Part shown: positions 29,800 through 38,888 of the stretch, piece after piece | Position numbering within the stretch: position 1 is the first letter of the stretch | Layout of the letters: each line of letters begins with the position of its first letter | Assembly (NCBI GenBank): GCA_014058105.1 | Contig: JACGCM010002205.1 | Coordinates: 2,480,001 to 2,544,000 of the forward strand | Length of the DNA stretch: 64,000 nucleotides | Direction of reading: 5' to 3' | Origin: Kingdonia uniflora | Lineage: Eukaryota; Streptophyta; Magnoliopsida; Ranunculales; Circaeasteraceae | Made by a program: the position numbers and the translations under genes | Notes under the pieces: generated by a model | The model's input: the letters and a program-made list of their open reading frames with translations, nothing else | Told to the model about the DNA's origin: nothing | Database searches by the model: none

Positions 29800-31400
29800 G
29801 TAAAGATGGCGAGCTTGGTCTTGTCCTTGATCTTGTTCCACTTATTTTCTTTTAGTCTCATCTTCGAGAAAATTTTGAATGTCAACTACATGACTATGCA
29901 CGTTGTGATACTGACACAAGGGTTTGTTGGGTATATCAAGAATTTTCTGTGCCTTTTGATGCAATTCGTCTCCATTTATCATGGGTAAGATAGTGTACAG
30001 TATGGTTTTCATAGGAGGTAAGACTGGGACGGGTCTGTCTAGCTTTCCATCTCTTTTACTGATATTGTCAATTTATTTCTTGTGCTGCTTGGGGGTTCCG
30101 TTACTAGCTGAGTTCGGAGGAGGTGATGAAAATGCTTTATTGGAGTAGATGACTAAGGAGCCTTTCATATTATCCTTTTTGTATCATTCCAATTCGATGT
30201 AGTTATTAACAACATCGATCATTTCTGTCATTGTCTTTGGCTTGTACAAGGTAAGCTCTTCTCAAACATTAGGGTCGATTTAGAACACAGAAGTAAATGC
30301 TAGAACAACAATTTTGGGGTCTGAATTCTAAATCTTTTGTGTTTCCTGTAGGAAATGCTTGTAAAAACTCGCCAAGGTCTCTTTTGCACCTTGTTCGAAA
30401 AAGAATAAAGAATCCACTATGATATCTCATTCCTTAACATAAGCATAATTTGACTCGAAGAGGCGCTGTAATTGGCTAAATATAATGATAGAGCTTTAGG
30501 GAATTGTATAGAACCATATGAGATGATCTTCTTTAAGGCTCATATTAAATAATCTGCATAACATGTGATCGAGTTTAGAATACAATCCAACTGTAGCTTT
30601 AAAGTGTCAAATGTGGGTGAGAGGGTCAGTGTGGCCTGTATATTAATGAAATTTTAGCATGTAGAAAATTTTTAGGATGGGCATGACTTTGAGATGAGGA
30701 GAAATAGGATTCATCATAATCCTAACGAGAACAGACCTTCAACCTGGCATGTCAGAGTTTATGGCTTGGATCCTATTGTTTAAGTCATCTAAGGTAAAAA
30801 ATGCTGCAGTGTATTTGGGATAGTGACAACTGAAGGATCAAAGTTACCATGTCCTTCGGGTCCCAGCTTGTCTCTTATTGGTCATCTTATCGGTAGTTGA
30901 GGAGAATGGTAGCGTGTGCGCCGACTTCCTAGAGTTGTAGATGCTAAGGATGTGAGTCCAAAATATCAAGAAGCCCTGTCTGGATTCCTCGATCTCGACC
31001 GAGAAGTTCAAACTCGTTCTTCTTACGGCTGGTTTTCTCTCTGAGTCGCCTTGAAGGGATGTTCACTCTGGGCTTTGGGAGGTAACGATTGACGGCCAGT
31101 GAGCTTGTCTTGATGTCTCTGTAAATGTTTTATTTCTTTTTTATGTTTCTGACTCTGTTGGTTCAAGGCCTTTCTCCTTTTGTCTCTTTCAACTTGAAGA
31201 GCATGGGCATGGATTTGCTGTTCTTCAAGCCTTTGGACTCGATCAGACTCAATTGTTTCTGAAGTTCGATCACAGTACTGTGTAGATAAGCTATTTCTAG
31301 TATTGGGCTGATTTCGTGGCTCCTCATTGTACTGGAGCCACTTCAGGGATTCATGTTTGTTATTGAACTGTCTTTGATGACAGTAGGTAAAGAAAAAGTG
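29800..31400 (-). pseudogene. gag: gag of element C
   Basis: The N-terminal piece (31436-31023) includes a charged helical run RVQRLEEQQIHAHALQVERD and QKHKKEIKHLQRHQDKL. The core (about 30800-30200) is broken by stops and frameshifts. The end shows PLCQYHNVHSHVVDIQNFLE (30000-29860), the CxxH...H zinc-knuckle-like region of Tat gag, followed by DQGQDQARHLYLIEIEKGMK. Confidence 0.6.
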
Positions 31401-31406
31401 TGGTAT

Positions 31407-31424
31407 TCCCATAGATAGTGCCAA
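31407..31424 (-). promoter_or_regulatory. Primer-binding site of element C
   Basis: Minus strand next to the LTR: TTGGCACTATCTATGGGAA. It matches the common Tat primer site TTGGCGCCGTCTGTGGGAA at most positions. The differences are mainly G/A and C/T changes. Confidence 0.65.
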
Positions 31425-31425
31425 T

Positions 31426-31899
31426 TGTAATGGCATATTTTATGGGAGGATAATCTTTGCCAATACTTTAGTTAGGATTATACAATAATAAGCTTAAACA
31501 CATAGGATTTTATGTAGAAACTCAGTAAAGTCTAAGAAAAACCACGACCTCAAGGAGGGTTTTGATGAAAAATCTAAGAAGTTGTAAGTTATTACAATTC
31601 TTGTTTGGTAAGAAAGTAAGAATGTATGAATGGTTAAGTTGCGGATCAGAATAATACATTCTCTGCCTGAATTTATAGTAGATACAGGCAGTTTTCAAAA
31701 AGTAAAATAGTTTCCTATTTTGGTGGGTGGTGGGCAAACTTTGCGGATCTCCCAATGGCTCTATTTTACCAAACATAATGGCTACTTTTAATGGGTCAAG
31801 AAATGTGGCCGTAGATGTGAAATCTTCTGGACTGATGGACTGTCTTTGACTAAGTTCCGTTAGCTTCTCTTTGTCGAATCTGGAAAATATGCTACTACA
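31426..31899 (-). repeat. 5' LTR of element C
   Basis: 474 bp, TGTAATGG to CTACTACA. Shares the CTACTACA end with B. A stretch ACCACGACCTCAAGGAGGG matches AATACGACCTCGAGTTTAGGG in the D LTR, so C and D LTRs are related. The partner LTR is left of the window, so no target duplication can be checked. Confidence 0.7.
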
Positions 31900-32150
31900 G
31901 TATGTTTATGAGATATTTATACAGTGACAATTTCCTGCCAAATACAAAAAAATTGATTTTTCTGAATTCTTTTCCAATTTTATCCAGATATCTGAATTTT
32001 TTCTAAAATTTTCAGAATTTCAAATTTTTTGAATCTTTTCTTAAATTTTTTGATAAATCCAATTTTTTCGGATTCAGATCCATTTTCTTTTTTACTAAAA
32101 AAATCAGATCAGAACGGATTTTACGTTTTCAATTTTTTTTTAACTACCCC
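31900..32150. other. AT-rich spacer between the LTRs of C and D
   Basis: 250 bp of TTTTCTGAATT, TCAGAATTTC and CGGATTCAGATCC-type short repeats. It is the only stretch between two elements in the window and may be original host DNA or a decayed short-period repeat. Confidence 0.4.
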
Positions 32151-32770
32151 TTTAATGGCGTAATTCCGTAAGCTCGAGATGGCTTGGAATTAGCTCTTAC
32201 ATAATGTTTCTGTGACAAAAACTAACGTGAAATAAGAAATGACACAGGTAATTTAGCCTGAAAAACCTTTGAATAGGTAAAAAAATACGACCTCGAGTTT
32301 AGGGTTTTTATAATAGTAACTTTTATTGCTTGAGGCTGATATCTTATTACAAGTGATCTCTCGACTGAGAAATACTTGATCTTGTAAATAAGAAGTTTTA
32401 ATATTTTGAGAATCTAGAAAATATAGTTTTTTTTCTTGGTGATTTCTCATTTATTTTTCTGGTCCTTGCCTCTTTTGGAACTTTTTCCTTATATAGGCCT
32501 TCTCTATAGTTCTTCATTGTGCTTAAGAACGTTCTCCAAACAATGTGGTTAGTGGCGGTTGACTGAGTAACTGTTGAGCTCGTGAGAGATAGATATCTTT
32601 GACTTATTAATGTTTTTTGGTTTGAGCTCGACCCACATTCTTCAGCAGGTCATGGAATAAGTATTGATGCTGACTGTTAATGTCACGTGTAGAATGTGTG
32701 AGTTTAACATGGAGATAATTCGAACTGGAATAGCTCAATTTGTTGTTAGATCGAGGGATAGGCCCCTATA
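32151..32770 (-). repeat. 3' LTR of element D
   Basis: About 620 bp, from TTTAATGGCG (C: TGTAATGGCA) to GCCCCTATA (others end CTACA). Both termini are mutated. Edges are set by alignment with the LTR starts of C and B and by the polypurine tract. Confidence 0.6.
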
Positions 32771-32785
32771 ATCGCCTCCTCACAA
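32771..32785 (-). promoter_or_regulatory. Polypurine tract of element D
   Basis: Minus strand TTGTGAGGAGGCGAT next to the LTR end. Purine-rich but interrupted compared with A and B. Confidence 0.5.
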
Positions 32786-33034
32786 CCGAAGTAACGAGTG
32801 GCTTTGGTTGAGAAAAGATTTTATGGGTATATGGGTAATTGGGTTAGAAGTTTGAAAATGAAGGAAGTAATGATATGGATTTGACTGCATGGAAAATACG
32901 TGTATTGTGGGGGGACGTTTGCGCATTGAATGTTGATGGGAATATTGATGTATGTGTCAGTTAGGGTTTAAAAGATTTATCTGCAGTGAATGATGACGCT
33001 TGGGGAAACGTACATACATATTAAATATCAGGGT

Positions 33035-33044
33035 TATATAAATA
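33035..33044 (+). promoter_or_regulatory. TATA box of asORF1, element D
   Basis: TATATAAATA, ending 67 bp before the ATG at 33111. Confidence 0.55.
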
Positions 33045-33110
33045 GTACTTATACCGAGGAATTTGGCAAAGTACGCTTGTCTGTTACAAAATTTTCTAAA
33101 AGTTTTGACC

Positions 33111-33729
33111 ATGGCGAAGACCCAAAGAATGGTTTACAAAGAGAAGATTTCTATTGAGGTGCAGAAGTTGAAGTTGAGATACTTTGGAGATCAGTTTTTG
33201 GAGATGCCTACTCCCGTTCCTGCTCCATTGACATATTAAGGTATGTCGGAAGATGAAGCGACTGAAGCTGAGAAATATTTTTACTGTATGTGGAGATTTC
33301 ATCACGTTGTTTTAACAGACAAGAAACGTTGGATTTGTTTTCGCATCCTTGTGGAAGACAAGGTTGCGGCTACAGATGCGGGGTTTGGTGAAACTTCAGG
33401 GTAGTTGCGCCAACGTCTTGCGTAGGTCTAGATTCTAAGGTCGGGTCCTTTTCATCTTTACCAACTCTGCAGAGGTGGCAGTTCCAGAGGAGGTGACAGT
33501 TGTAGTAGAGAAGGGAGAGGGAGAATGGAAGTTTGCATCTATACCTCCATTGTTACTTGGTGCTAAGAAGACCTTCTATTTGAAGAGTTGGTTCAAGCAC
33601 TAAATCCTCTGCTTTCATGCCCAAACTTCCTCCAAACCTGGTTTCTAGTCAGAGTAAGATGGTGTAAAGATAGAAGGATCTATAGTGACCTCCAATGTCT
33701 ACTTTGTATCAGAGGATTCTTGGAGTTAA
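33111..33729 (+). pseudogene. asORF1 of element D, two exons
   Basis: Starts MAKTQRMVYKEKISIEVQKL, then LRYFGDQFLEMPTP, one TAA at 33237, then GMSEDEATEAEKYFYCMWRF and ILVEDKVAATDAGFGETSG. A 72-bp intron (33401-33472) joins it to EVAVPEEVTVVVEKGEGEWK, ASIPPLLLGAKKTFYLKSWF and a stop at 33727-33729. The E copy (64000-63498, minus) matches both exons. About 182 codons spliced. Unknown function; no membrane or signal segment. Confidence 0.55.
33401..33472 (+). other. Intron of asORF1, element D
   Basis: 72 bp, donor TTCAGG|GTAGTT, acceptor CCAACTCTGCAG. The E copy keeps the acceptor (AGCTCTGCAG) but its donor is decayed. Length fits the asORF3 introns. Confidence 0.5.
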
Positions 33730-33764
33730 ATGCCACTGAAGTCAGATGAACTGAAGGATTTGAT

Positions 33765-33905
33765 GCTTCGAAGTGCTTACAAGACCTGTCATCTATAAAG
33801 CACTTGAAAAACTTTCTATTTATAAAGTACCTAAATTTGAAGTACTTGAAAGACTTGTGATCTGTTAAGTACCTGAAGGATTTGTTAGCTTTAAAGTACC
33901 TGTAA
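33765..33905 (+). repeat. About 30-bp tandem microrepeat after asORF1, element D
   Basis: Four to five variants of AAGTACTTGAAAGACTTGT plus an ATCTGTTA-type spacer. A related run is in E at 63330-63440 on the other strand, so it is a feature of the family. Confidence 0.6.
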
Positions 33906-34357
33906 TTGATATTCGAGCGGAATAAAATTTATAATCCAAATTCTATGTTGATATATGTATAGAATAACTCTAGAAATCGAGCTATGTATGATTCGAAGTT
34001 TTCGAATATAGGAAAAAATATTATGTATGTGATTCTAACTTACAACCTGGTTATAATAATCAAGCTGTAAAAATATGTTTGTAACATGAAATATGTGTAA
34101 TAAATGATCGAACTGTGTGACTGTTATTTATTGGAGGAGAGAAAAAAATGTAAAATGTTTAGGATAGGAAATTCGTGCTTAGTGAAGTTGTTCCAACAAT
34201 TAGATTTGGAAGGAATAAGCTTGATATGGAATATGCCGAACTGTCTGAGGTCGATAGGGAGAAATATGTTTAAATAACTTTTATCAGGATACTAGGGTAT
34301 TCTATATGAAAGAATAGGATAATATCATGAATTATGGGGGATTCGCCGCAAAAAATG
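33906..34357. other. Spacer between asORF1 and asORF2, element D
   Basis: AT-rich, no coding frame. Includes the asORF2 upstream region. Confidence 0.4.
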
Positions 34358-34364
34358 TATAAAT
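34358..34364 (+). promoter_or_regulatory. TATA box of asORF2, element D
   Basis: TATAAAT ending 39 bp before the ATG, in the context AATGTATAAATCGG; E has AATGTATAAATAAG. Confidence 0.6.
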
Positions 34365-34402
34365 CGGGGGAAAGCAGATTGAAACAGCGGAAGAGAGTAG
34401 AA

Positions 34403-34704
34403 ATGGCATAGACTAGATCTTAGAGAATTTGTTATGCTGCTGAGGGACGGTTAGCGATATAGATAGTTGAACTGTAGGAGTAGATTTTTCGCTTGTTGAA
34501 CTATGATGTTGAACTAGCAGTGAGGGAGTGTCAATTTGGATGGGAAGCGAACGTGAGTATGAACGTCATTGTAATGAGGAGCTATTTTTGGAAGTGATGG
34601 TGGAACCTGTAGCTCGAAAAGATGCTGTGAGATTAATTACTGAAGAAGAGATCGAACTGGAAGATGTAAGGATTGCTGGAGGCAAAATGATTAGATGCGG
34701 TTAA
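34403..34704 (+). pseudogene. asORF2 of element D
   Basis: Decayed copy of the E gene: MA-stop-TRS-stop-RICYAAEGRLAI, then LLNYDVELAVRECQFGWE, a frameshift, then EREYERHCNEELFLEVMVEP and KDAVRLITEEEIELEDVRIA to TAA at 34702-34704. E reads MVRTRSQRICSTAERRLAIK and DRELKYACLFFEGFFCELV. Most stops fit Gln, Arg or Lys codons turned by single changes. Confidence 0.55.
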
Positions 34705-35255
34705 CCAGAACATTAATGATGTTTTAGGTGTAATTATATGTGAGAGAGTTAATTGTGATGAGAGTATAATGATAATGAAGTGAATGTAAATAGGGGTGTA
34801 TGTATGTAAATATATGAGTTCAAATAATTTCTAAAAAAGTGAAATGAGAATGAAGTTTGAATTTGGCTTCTATTATTACGAATACTGTTTAGGACTGTTG
34901 TAAAAAATTAATTTGAATATTTTTGAAATTTTGAGTGCTTTGGAAATGACGTTAGCACTTCTATATGAAAAAATGGAAAAAATAGGTAGCTTTTGATTTT
35001 GTCTCTTGTGTAATAGCTGGGAAAGCCCGCTTGCACGTAAGTGTAAGTTGCCATAAGTTTGGGGAGGTCAAGGGGATATTTGGAAGAGAGAGATGAAAAT
35101 AGATTAAAATATAGGGCAAAGGGTAATGACGGGAAAGTGTTTCCATCGAAAAGGTACAAGACATCTGACATTGATTGTATTGGGGATGCCTCGGTTCCAA
35201 TATCGAGGACGGCTCATGCGAGGCCCAATAATTACCAGGAGTTAGAGAGAGAAAA
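34705..35255. other. Upstream region of asORF3, element D
   Basis: No gene. The part 35060-35255 is conserved with E 55370-55145 (inverted), for example the block GGTAATGACGGGAAAG versus GGTAATGATGGGAAGG. It gives an open frame (35059-35328), but the TATA box follows it, so I take it as promoter-proximal DNA. Confidence 0.45.
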
Positions 35256-35262
35256 TATAAGG
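35256..35262 (+). promoter_or_regulatory. TATA box of asORF3, element D
   Basis: TATAAGG at the position of TATAAATA in E (55136-55143). Both are followed by a matching leader ending AACTTGAAAAGATG or AACTTGAAGAGCAG. Confidence 0.4.
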
Positions 35263-35488
35263 AATGTTTCATCTTCATCATTCAAAGGTTTATCAACTAC
35301 TGAAAACTTGAAAAGATGTGAGAGATGAAAGAAAAAAAATAGCAGTGAATCTCGTGAGAGTTTAATCAAGAGTGATCAACAGTCAAAGCGAGAGAGAGTT
35401 GCAAAGACTGAGTCATGATGGTGGCTATACAGTAACATTATGAGGGAAGGATTTGGTACTGCGTCAGATTCGCATTCCAACATAGAAG

Positions 35489-35691
35489 GTTAGTTGTGTA
35501 TTTGTAATGTGTTGTTTTTGAAAATAATTTTTTGTGTTAGGGAAATCTAAAAATTACCATTTACAGTAATCTATCAAATCTATTTGATGTATGATATTTG
35601 AAAGATATATATATGTGGGTGATGTGTATGTAAAAGATAATAATGCGTATCTGGACCTGTATGTAGGTCGATCGTGAGGAGTGTTGTGTAG
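35489..35691 (+). other. 5' intron of asORF3, element D
   Basis: 203 bp, donor AGAAG|GTTAGT, acceptor GTGTTGTGTAG. E has donor GATG|GTATGC and acceptor GTGTTGTCTAG; without its LINE its intron would be 200 bp. Confidence 0.6.
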
Positions 35692-36485
35692 GATCAAACC
35701 CTCATCTGTAGATTTTGTAGACATGGGGACTTCTCCTATGAATGAGGCGTCGACCTATGGTCAATCGGCAGAGTTTAAAGTGGTAAAACCTGATAGGGAT
35801 GGAGAAGTAGGGGTTGATCAATTTCTAGATTTCCCTAGAATATTGGAAACCTGCCCTCCAAATTTTGATGTGCTCAAAGAGTTTTGTAAAGCCAAGGCTT
35901 TTGTAGGGGGAAGATGGGGCAGTTGTGTAGAACATGTCAGTAGGCATTTTTGGAGTTGCATCGTAACCACTGGAGAGGAATACTTTTTTCTTTTGGCTGA
36001 TTTGGAGTAGGATAAAACAGGATAGGGGTTGAGACGAATCAATCTCTTTGAAGTATTTTGATGGAAACTTCCAGGGCGACCTGGCAGAGGGTTTTTTATG
36101 TTACCTGTTTCAGTTGGAGTACGGGTTGAGTCTTCCCCTTACCAATTTGGCGATAGGGATTATCAACATCATCGAGGCATGTCCTGTTCAGTTAAACGGG
36201 AATATGTGGGAGGTGATAAATATTAGTAAATTTTTGAATAAGTTATAGGAGGAGGATAAAATTGAGAAGAGGATATCTCCTGAGGATATCTTGTAGTTTT
36301 ATAAGCTAAAAAACATTTATGCAAGTAGAGGGGTATATCTCTTACGAGTTCGACTCAACCTCGTTTCTTTGATCTGAACTCAGCAGGTCGAGTATGGAAT
36401 GATTATATGATATGAGTTAAGGGTGATTGCCTTCAGAGAGATGATGAAGAACCCATGGAACTTCTGTGCAGAATTGTATGACAAT

Positions 36486-36572
36486 GTAGGTATAACAATA
36501 AATAATGTATAAGATTGATATGTTGAAACTGTATGTTTCTCCACTGATGATAATGCATTTTTTGACCGACAG
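36486..36572 (+). other. Conserved intron 1 of asORF3, element D
   Basis: 87 bp, donor CAAT|GTAGGTATAAC (E: TAAC|GTAAGTATAAC), acceptor TTGACCGACAG. The exon after starts GTCCTCAATCAAAGGTGACG, close to E. Confidence 0.6.
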
Positions 36573-37418
36573 GTCCTCAATCAAAGGTGACGAGGAAGGA
36601 GTCTCTGTTGAACACTATTGCTCAGGAAGGGACAGAGCTCGAGGCTATACTAAAAGTACTCAGCATTAGCAAAAAGAAACGAGCTAACAACCAGTCCGAT
36701 AAAGTTCAAGAGTATCATGCAACGCGGCTAATGGCGGGCGCTGAGGGCAACGTGATGAGGGGAACTGATGGGGAGAGATGAGTGAACTAGCCCATGGCCT
36801 CTGGAGTGGACTTTGTGGGTATGTCGGAGTCTACTACGTCGAGCAAGATAGCTCGGGCATTTCAAATGAAGTAGATACTAAAGCATGGTTCGACCTCTGG
36901 AACTTCATGTAGTGGTAAGGTGGAAGGAGTGGCGAAAAAGAGAAGAGTCGAGCCTTCTGAACTGGCAGGGGCGAAAGAAGACGGACACTTTACTGAGGGA
37001 CATTTATTTAGCTGTTGGGCACTCAAATAAAAGGAAAGAAGGAAGTTCTTCGGCGAGGGAAGGGGAGATGGATTATGACAGGTTGAGTCAAAAGTTAAGC
37101 TGCGTGGCGAGGGAGTGGTGAGGAGGTCCTGTGACGCAACGGTCGAGCGTGCCCAAGATTATTCTTGAGGTACAGCGGCAGACTAGCAAAGGTAGAGGTA
37201 AGGTTACTAACGAAGCTTCGACTATATAGCAGACAAAGACAACGTTGTGGAAGAGGCCTCGTGAGCACATAGCCGATGATGAGGATAAACCGGCTGACTC
37301 GAGGCGACGCGAGGTCAAATTTGAGAAGATTGCTTGGGTAACGGCCGCGTCGATGGCTAGCATATGTGGTACGAGCCTAAACGAAGCGGGGAAATAAATG
37401 AACAAGGCTCTGCATTAG

Positions 37419-37489
37419 GTAAGTGTTTTTGAAATTGCGAAGTTATATTTATGCTTCGAGAACTGCTGAGTAGTCGAGTATTCGTGCAG
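37419..37489 (+). other. Conserved intron 2 of asORF3, element D
   Basis: 71 bp, donor TTAG|GTAAGT, acceptor ATTCGTGCAG. The last exon codon is TAG where B has CAG. Confidence 0.6.
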
Positions 37490-38074
37490 GTGAATAATTG
37501 GGCCCAAGCTTATAACAAAGCCCAAAAGGTATCTAGTAAAAAGCTGAAGTAGGCGAGGGATAGTCTGATGCTCGCATAGGGGACCATTATGTCACTGGAG
37601 ACCCAGGTCAGTTTGCTAGGACGAAAAAAGTTATAGATTAGAGCCGATGCTGCGAGGGAAGTCAAAGCTGCGATTGCCAGCAGTTAACAAATACAAACAG
37701 TGTTGGAGGTAAAGTTGGCAGAGAAAGAGGAGTAGCTGAAGGATAACAAAACACGTTTCCAGGTACAATACGATGAGGAGTGCGACACGACCACGGCTCT
37801 GAAGAACTTTATATATGGGTTGGTGTATTATCCAGAGACCTTCAAGCGCTTTCCTTTGACTGAAGAGCCTACTTTCAAAGATGTTGCTCAGGCAGATGCG
37901 GTGGTAGTGGACCCGGTATGAGGAATTGTTGGAGATGTTGTAGCTGATCCGGTGGTCGAAGGGGATGGTACTGGAAATATTGAAGGGGGTTCAACAATTG
38001 GAGGTACTGCTGATACTTTGGGAATGAACCTTGCTATCAAAGTCAGTGGAAGTGGTGCTATAGAAGAGCAATGA

Positions 38075-38339
38075 GATAATGTGGCCAATCTAGCATGAGT
38101 GTGGTATTTATAGAAGGTATTTTGTTTGGTATTTGTAGAAAGTCATCTGTAATGAATTATTGTCTATTGTTCCCGCTTTAGTTTGTTGGATAGGCTAAAT
38201 ATTGAATAATGAGCATTAGATAGGTAGATTGAGTAATGTAATTGAACTTGACCTGCTGGTATTTGTCGAACTTGAATTGCTGGTATGTTTGTATGCTTGA
38301 AGCTTTTTATGAGAATTAAAGTATGGAAAGCCTTTGACG
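38075..38339. other. 3' flank of asORF3, element D
   Basis: T- and G-rich, with duplicated CTTGACCTGCTGGTATTTGT / CTTGAATTGCTGGTATGTTT near 38247-38292. Probably the 3' UTR. No coding frame. Confidence 0.4.
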
Positions 38340-38888
38340 TCGAGGATCAAAGGATGATGTGGTCGGGAGCAATGTATCGCCGAGTGTCTGGTCTGTCGAC
38401 CATTCATGAGACACGGGATTGCTCAAACTAAAAACTCGAATGGCTTCGAGATCGCTCCCGAGTATTAGTCAAGTCAAAGGGTTGACATGATACTTAGGTT
38501 TGACCAACTCGGTACGCTTGGATGTTGAAGGTCTCCCCCGGGCCTATCCGCGGATTTGAGCCTAAATGAAGAATTATGTGGTCAGCCCCAATGCATTCCC
38601 GAGGGTCCAGTTTGTCGACCATTCATGCCCCTCGGGTTTGCTCAAATTGGAACCATGAAAAACTTTGAGGTCGCCCCTAATATTAGTCGGGTCGAAGGAT
38701 TAACGTGATACTTCGGTTTGTCCAAGAAGTTCACTAGACGTCGAAGGTCACCCCCGGGTTTATCCGTAGGATTGAGCCTAAACAAAGCATTATGTGGTTG
38801 GTACCAATGCATCGCCGAGGGTCCGGTCTTTCGACCATTCATGTCCCTCGGATTTGCCCAAATTTGAAACCTTGAAAAACTTCAAGGT
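38340..38888. repeat. 217-bp tandem array, element D, left part
   Basis: The landmark GTC(T/C)(G/A)GTxTxTCGACCATTCATG recurs at 38385, 38605 and 38821 (220 and 216 bp). Units have GAGGGTCCGGTC, CCCGAGTATTAGTC and GACATGATACTTAGGTTTG motifs. Same family as A 22078-22790, reversed. Cut at 38888 by a LINE. Confidence 0.85.

Larger units (their letters stand above)
27704..31899 (-). mobile_element. Element C, 5' portion: LTR, primer-binding site, gag and pol up to RNase H
   Basis: Minus orientation: 5' LTR 31426-31899, primer-binding site, gag, protease, RT and the beginning of RNase H, cut at 27704 by the insertion of A. aRH, integrase and any tandem array are missing; they were probably lost in the deletion that joins C to A at 4434-4583. 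Confidence 0.8.
35723..38074 (+). pseudogene. asORF3 of element D (mosaic; Transposase_28-like domain and coiled coil)
   Basis: Exon 1 from the ATG at 35723: MGTSPMNEASTYGQSAEFKV, GVDQFLDFPRILETCPPNFD, TTGEEYFFLLADLE. The domain core is at 36060-36250: EGFLCYLFQLEYGLSLPLTN, VQLNGNMWEVI, then a region like SRFFDLNSAG near 36360. Exon 2 (36573-37418): GPQSKVTRKESLLNTIAQEG, SISKKKRANN, VAKKRRVEPSEL, all E-like; then from about 36960 RKKTDTLLRDIYLAVGHSNK and VTQRSSVPKIILEVQRQTSK, A-like. Exon 3 (37490-38074): VNNWAQAYNKAQK, coiled-coil pieces (TVLEVKLAEKEE, FQVQYDEECD), TEEPTFKDVAQADAV, stop at 38072. Many stops. Confidence 0.6.

Noticed and set aside
35059..35328. 89-codon open frame conserved between D and E
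   Set aside because: It precedes and overlaps the asORF3 TATA box and the E copy has a stop and frame change. I treat it as conserved upstream DNA. It could be reconsidered if transcripts start earlier.
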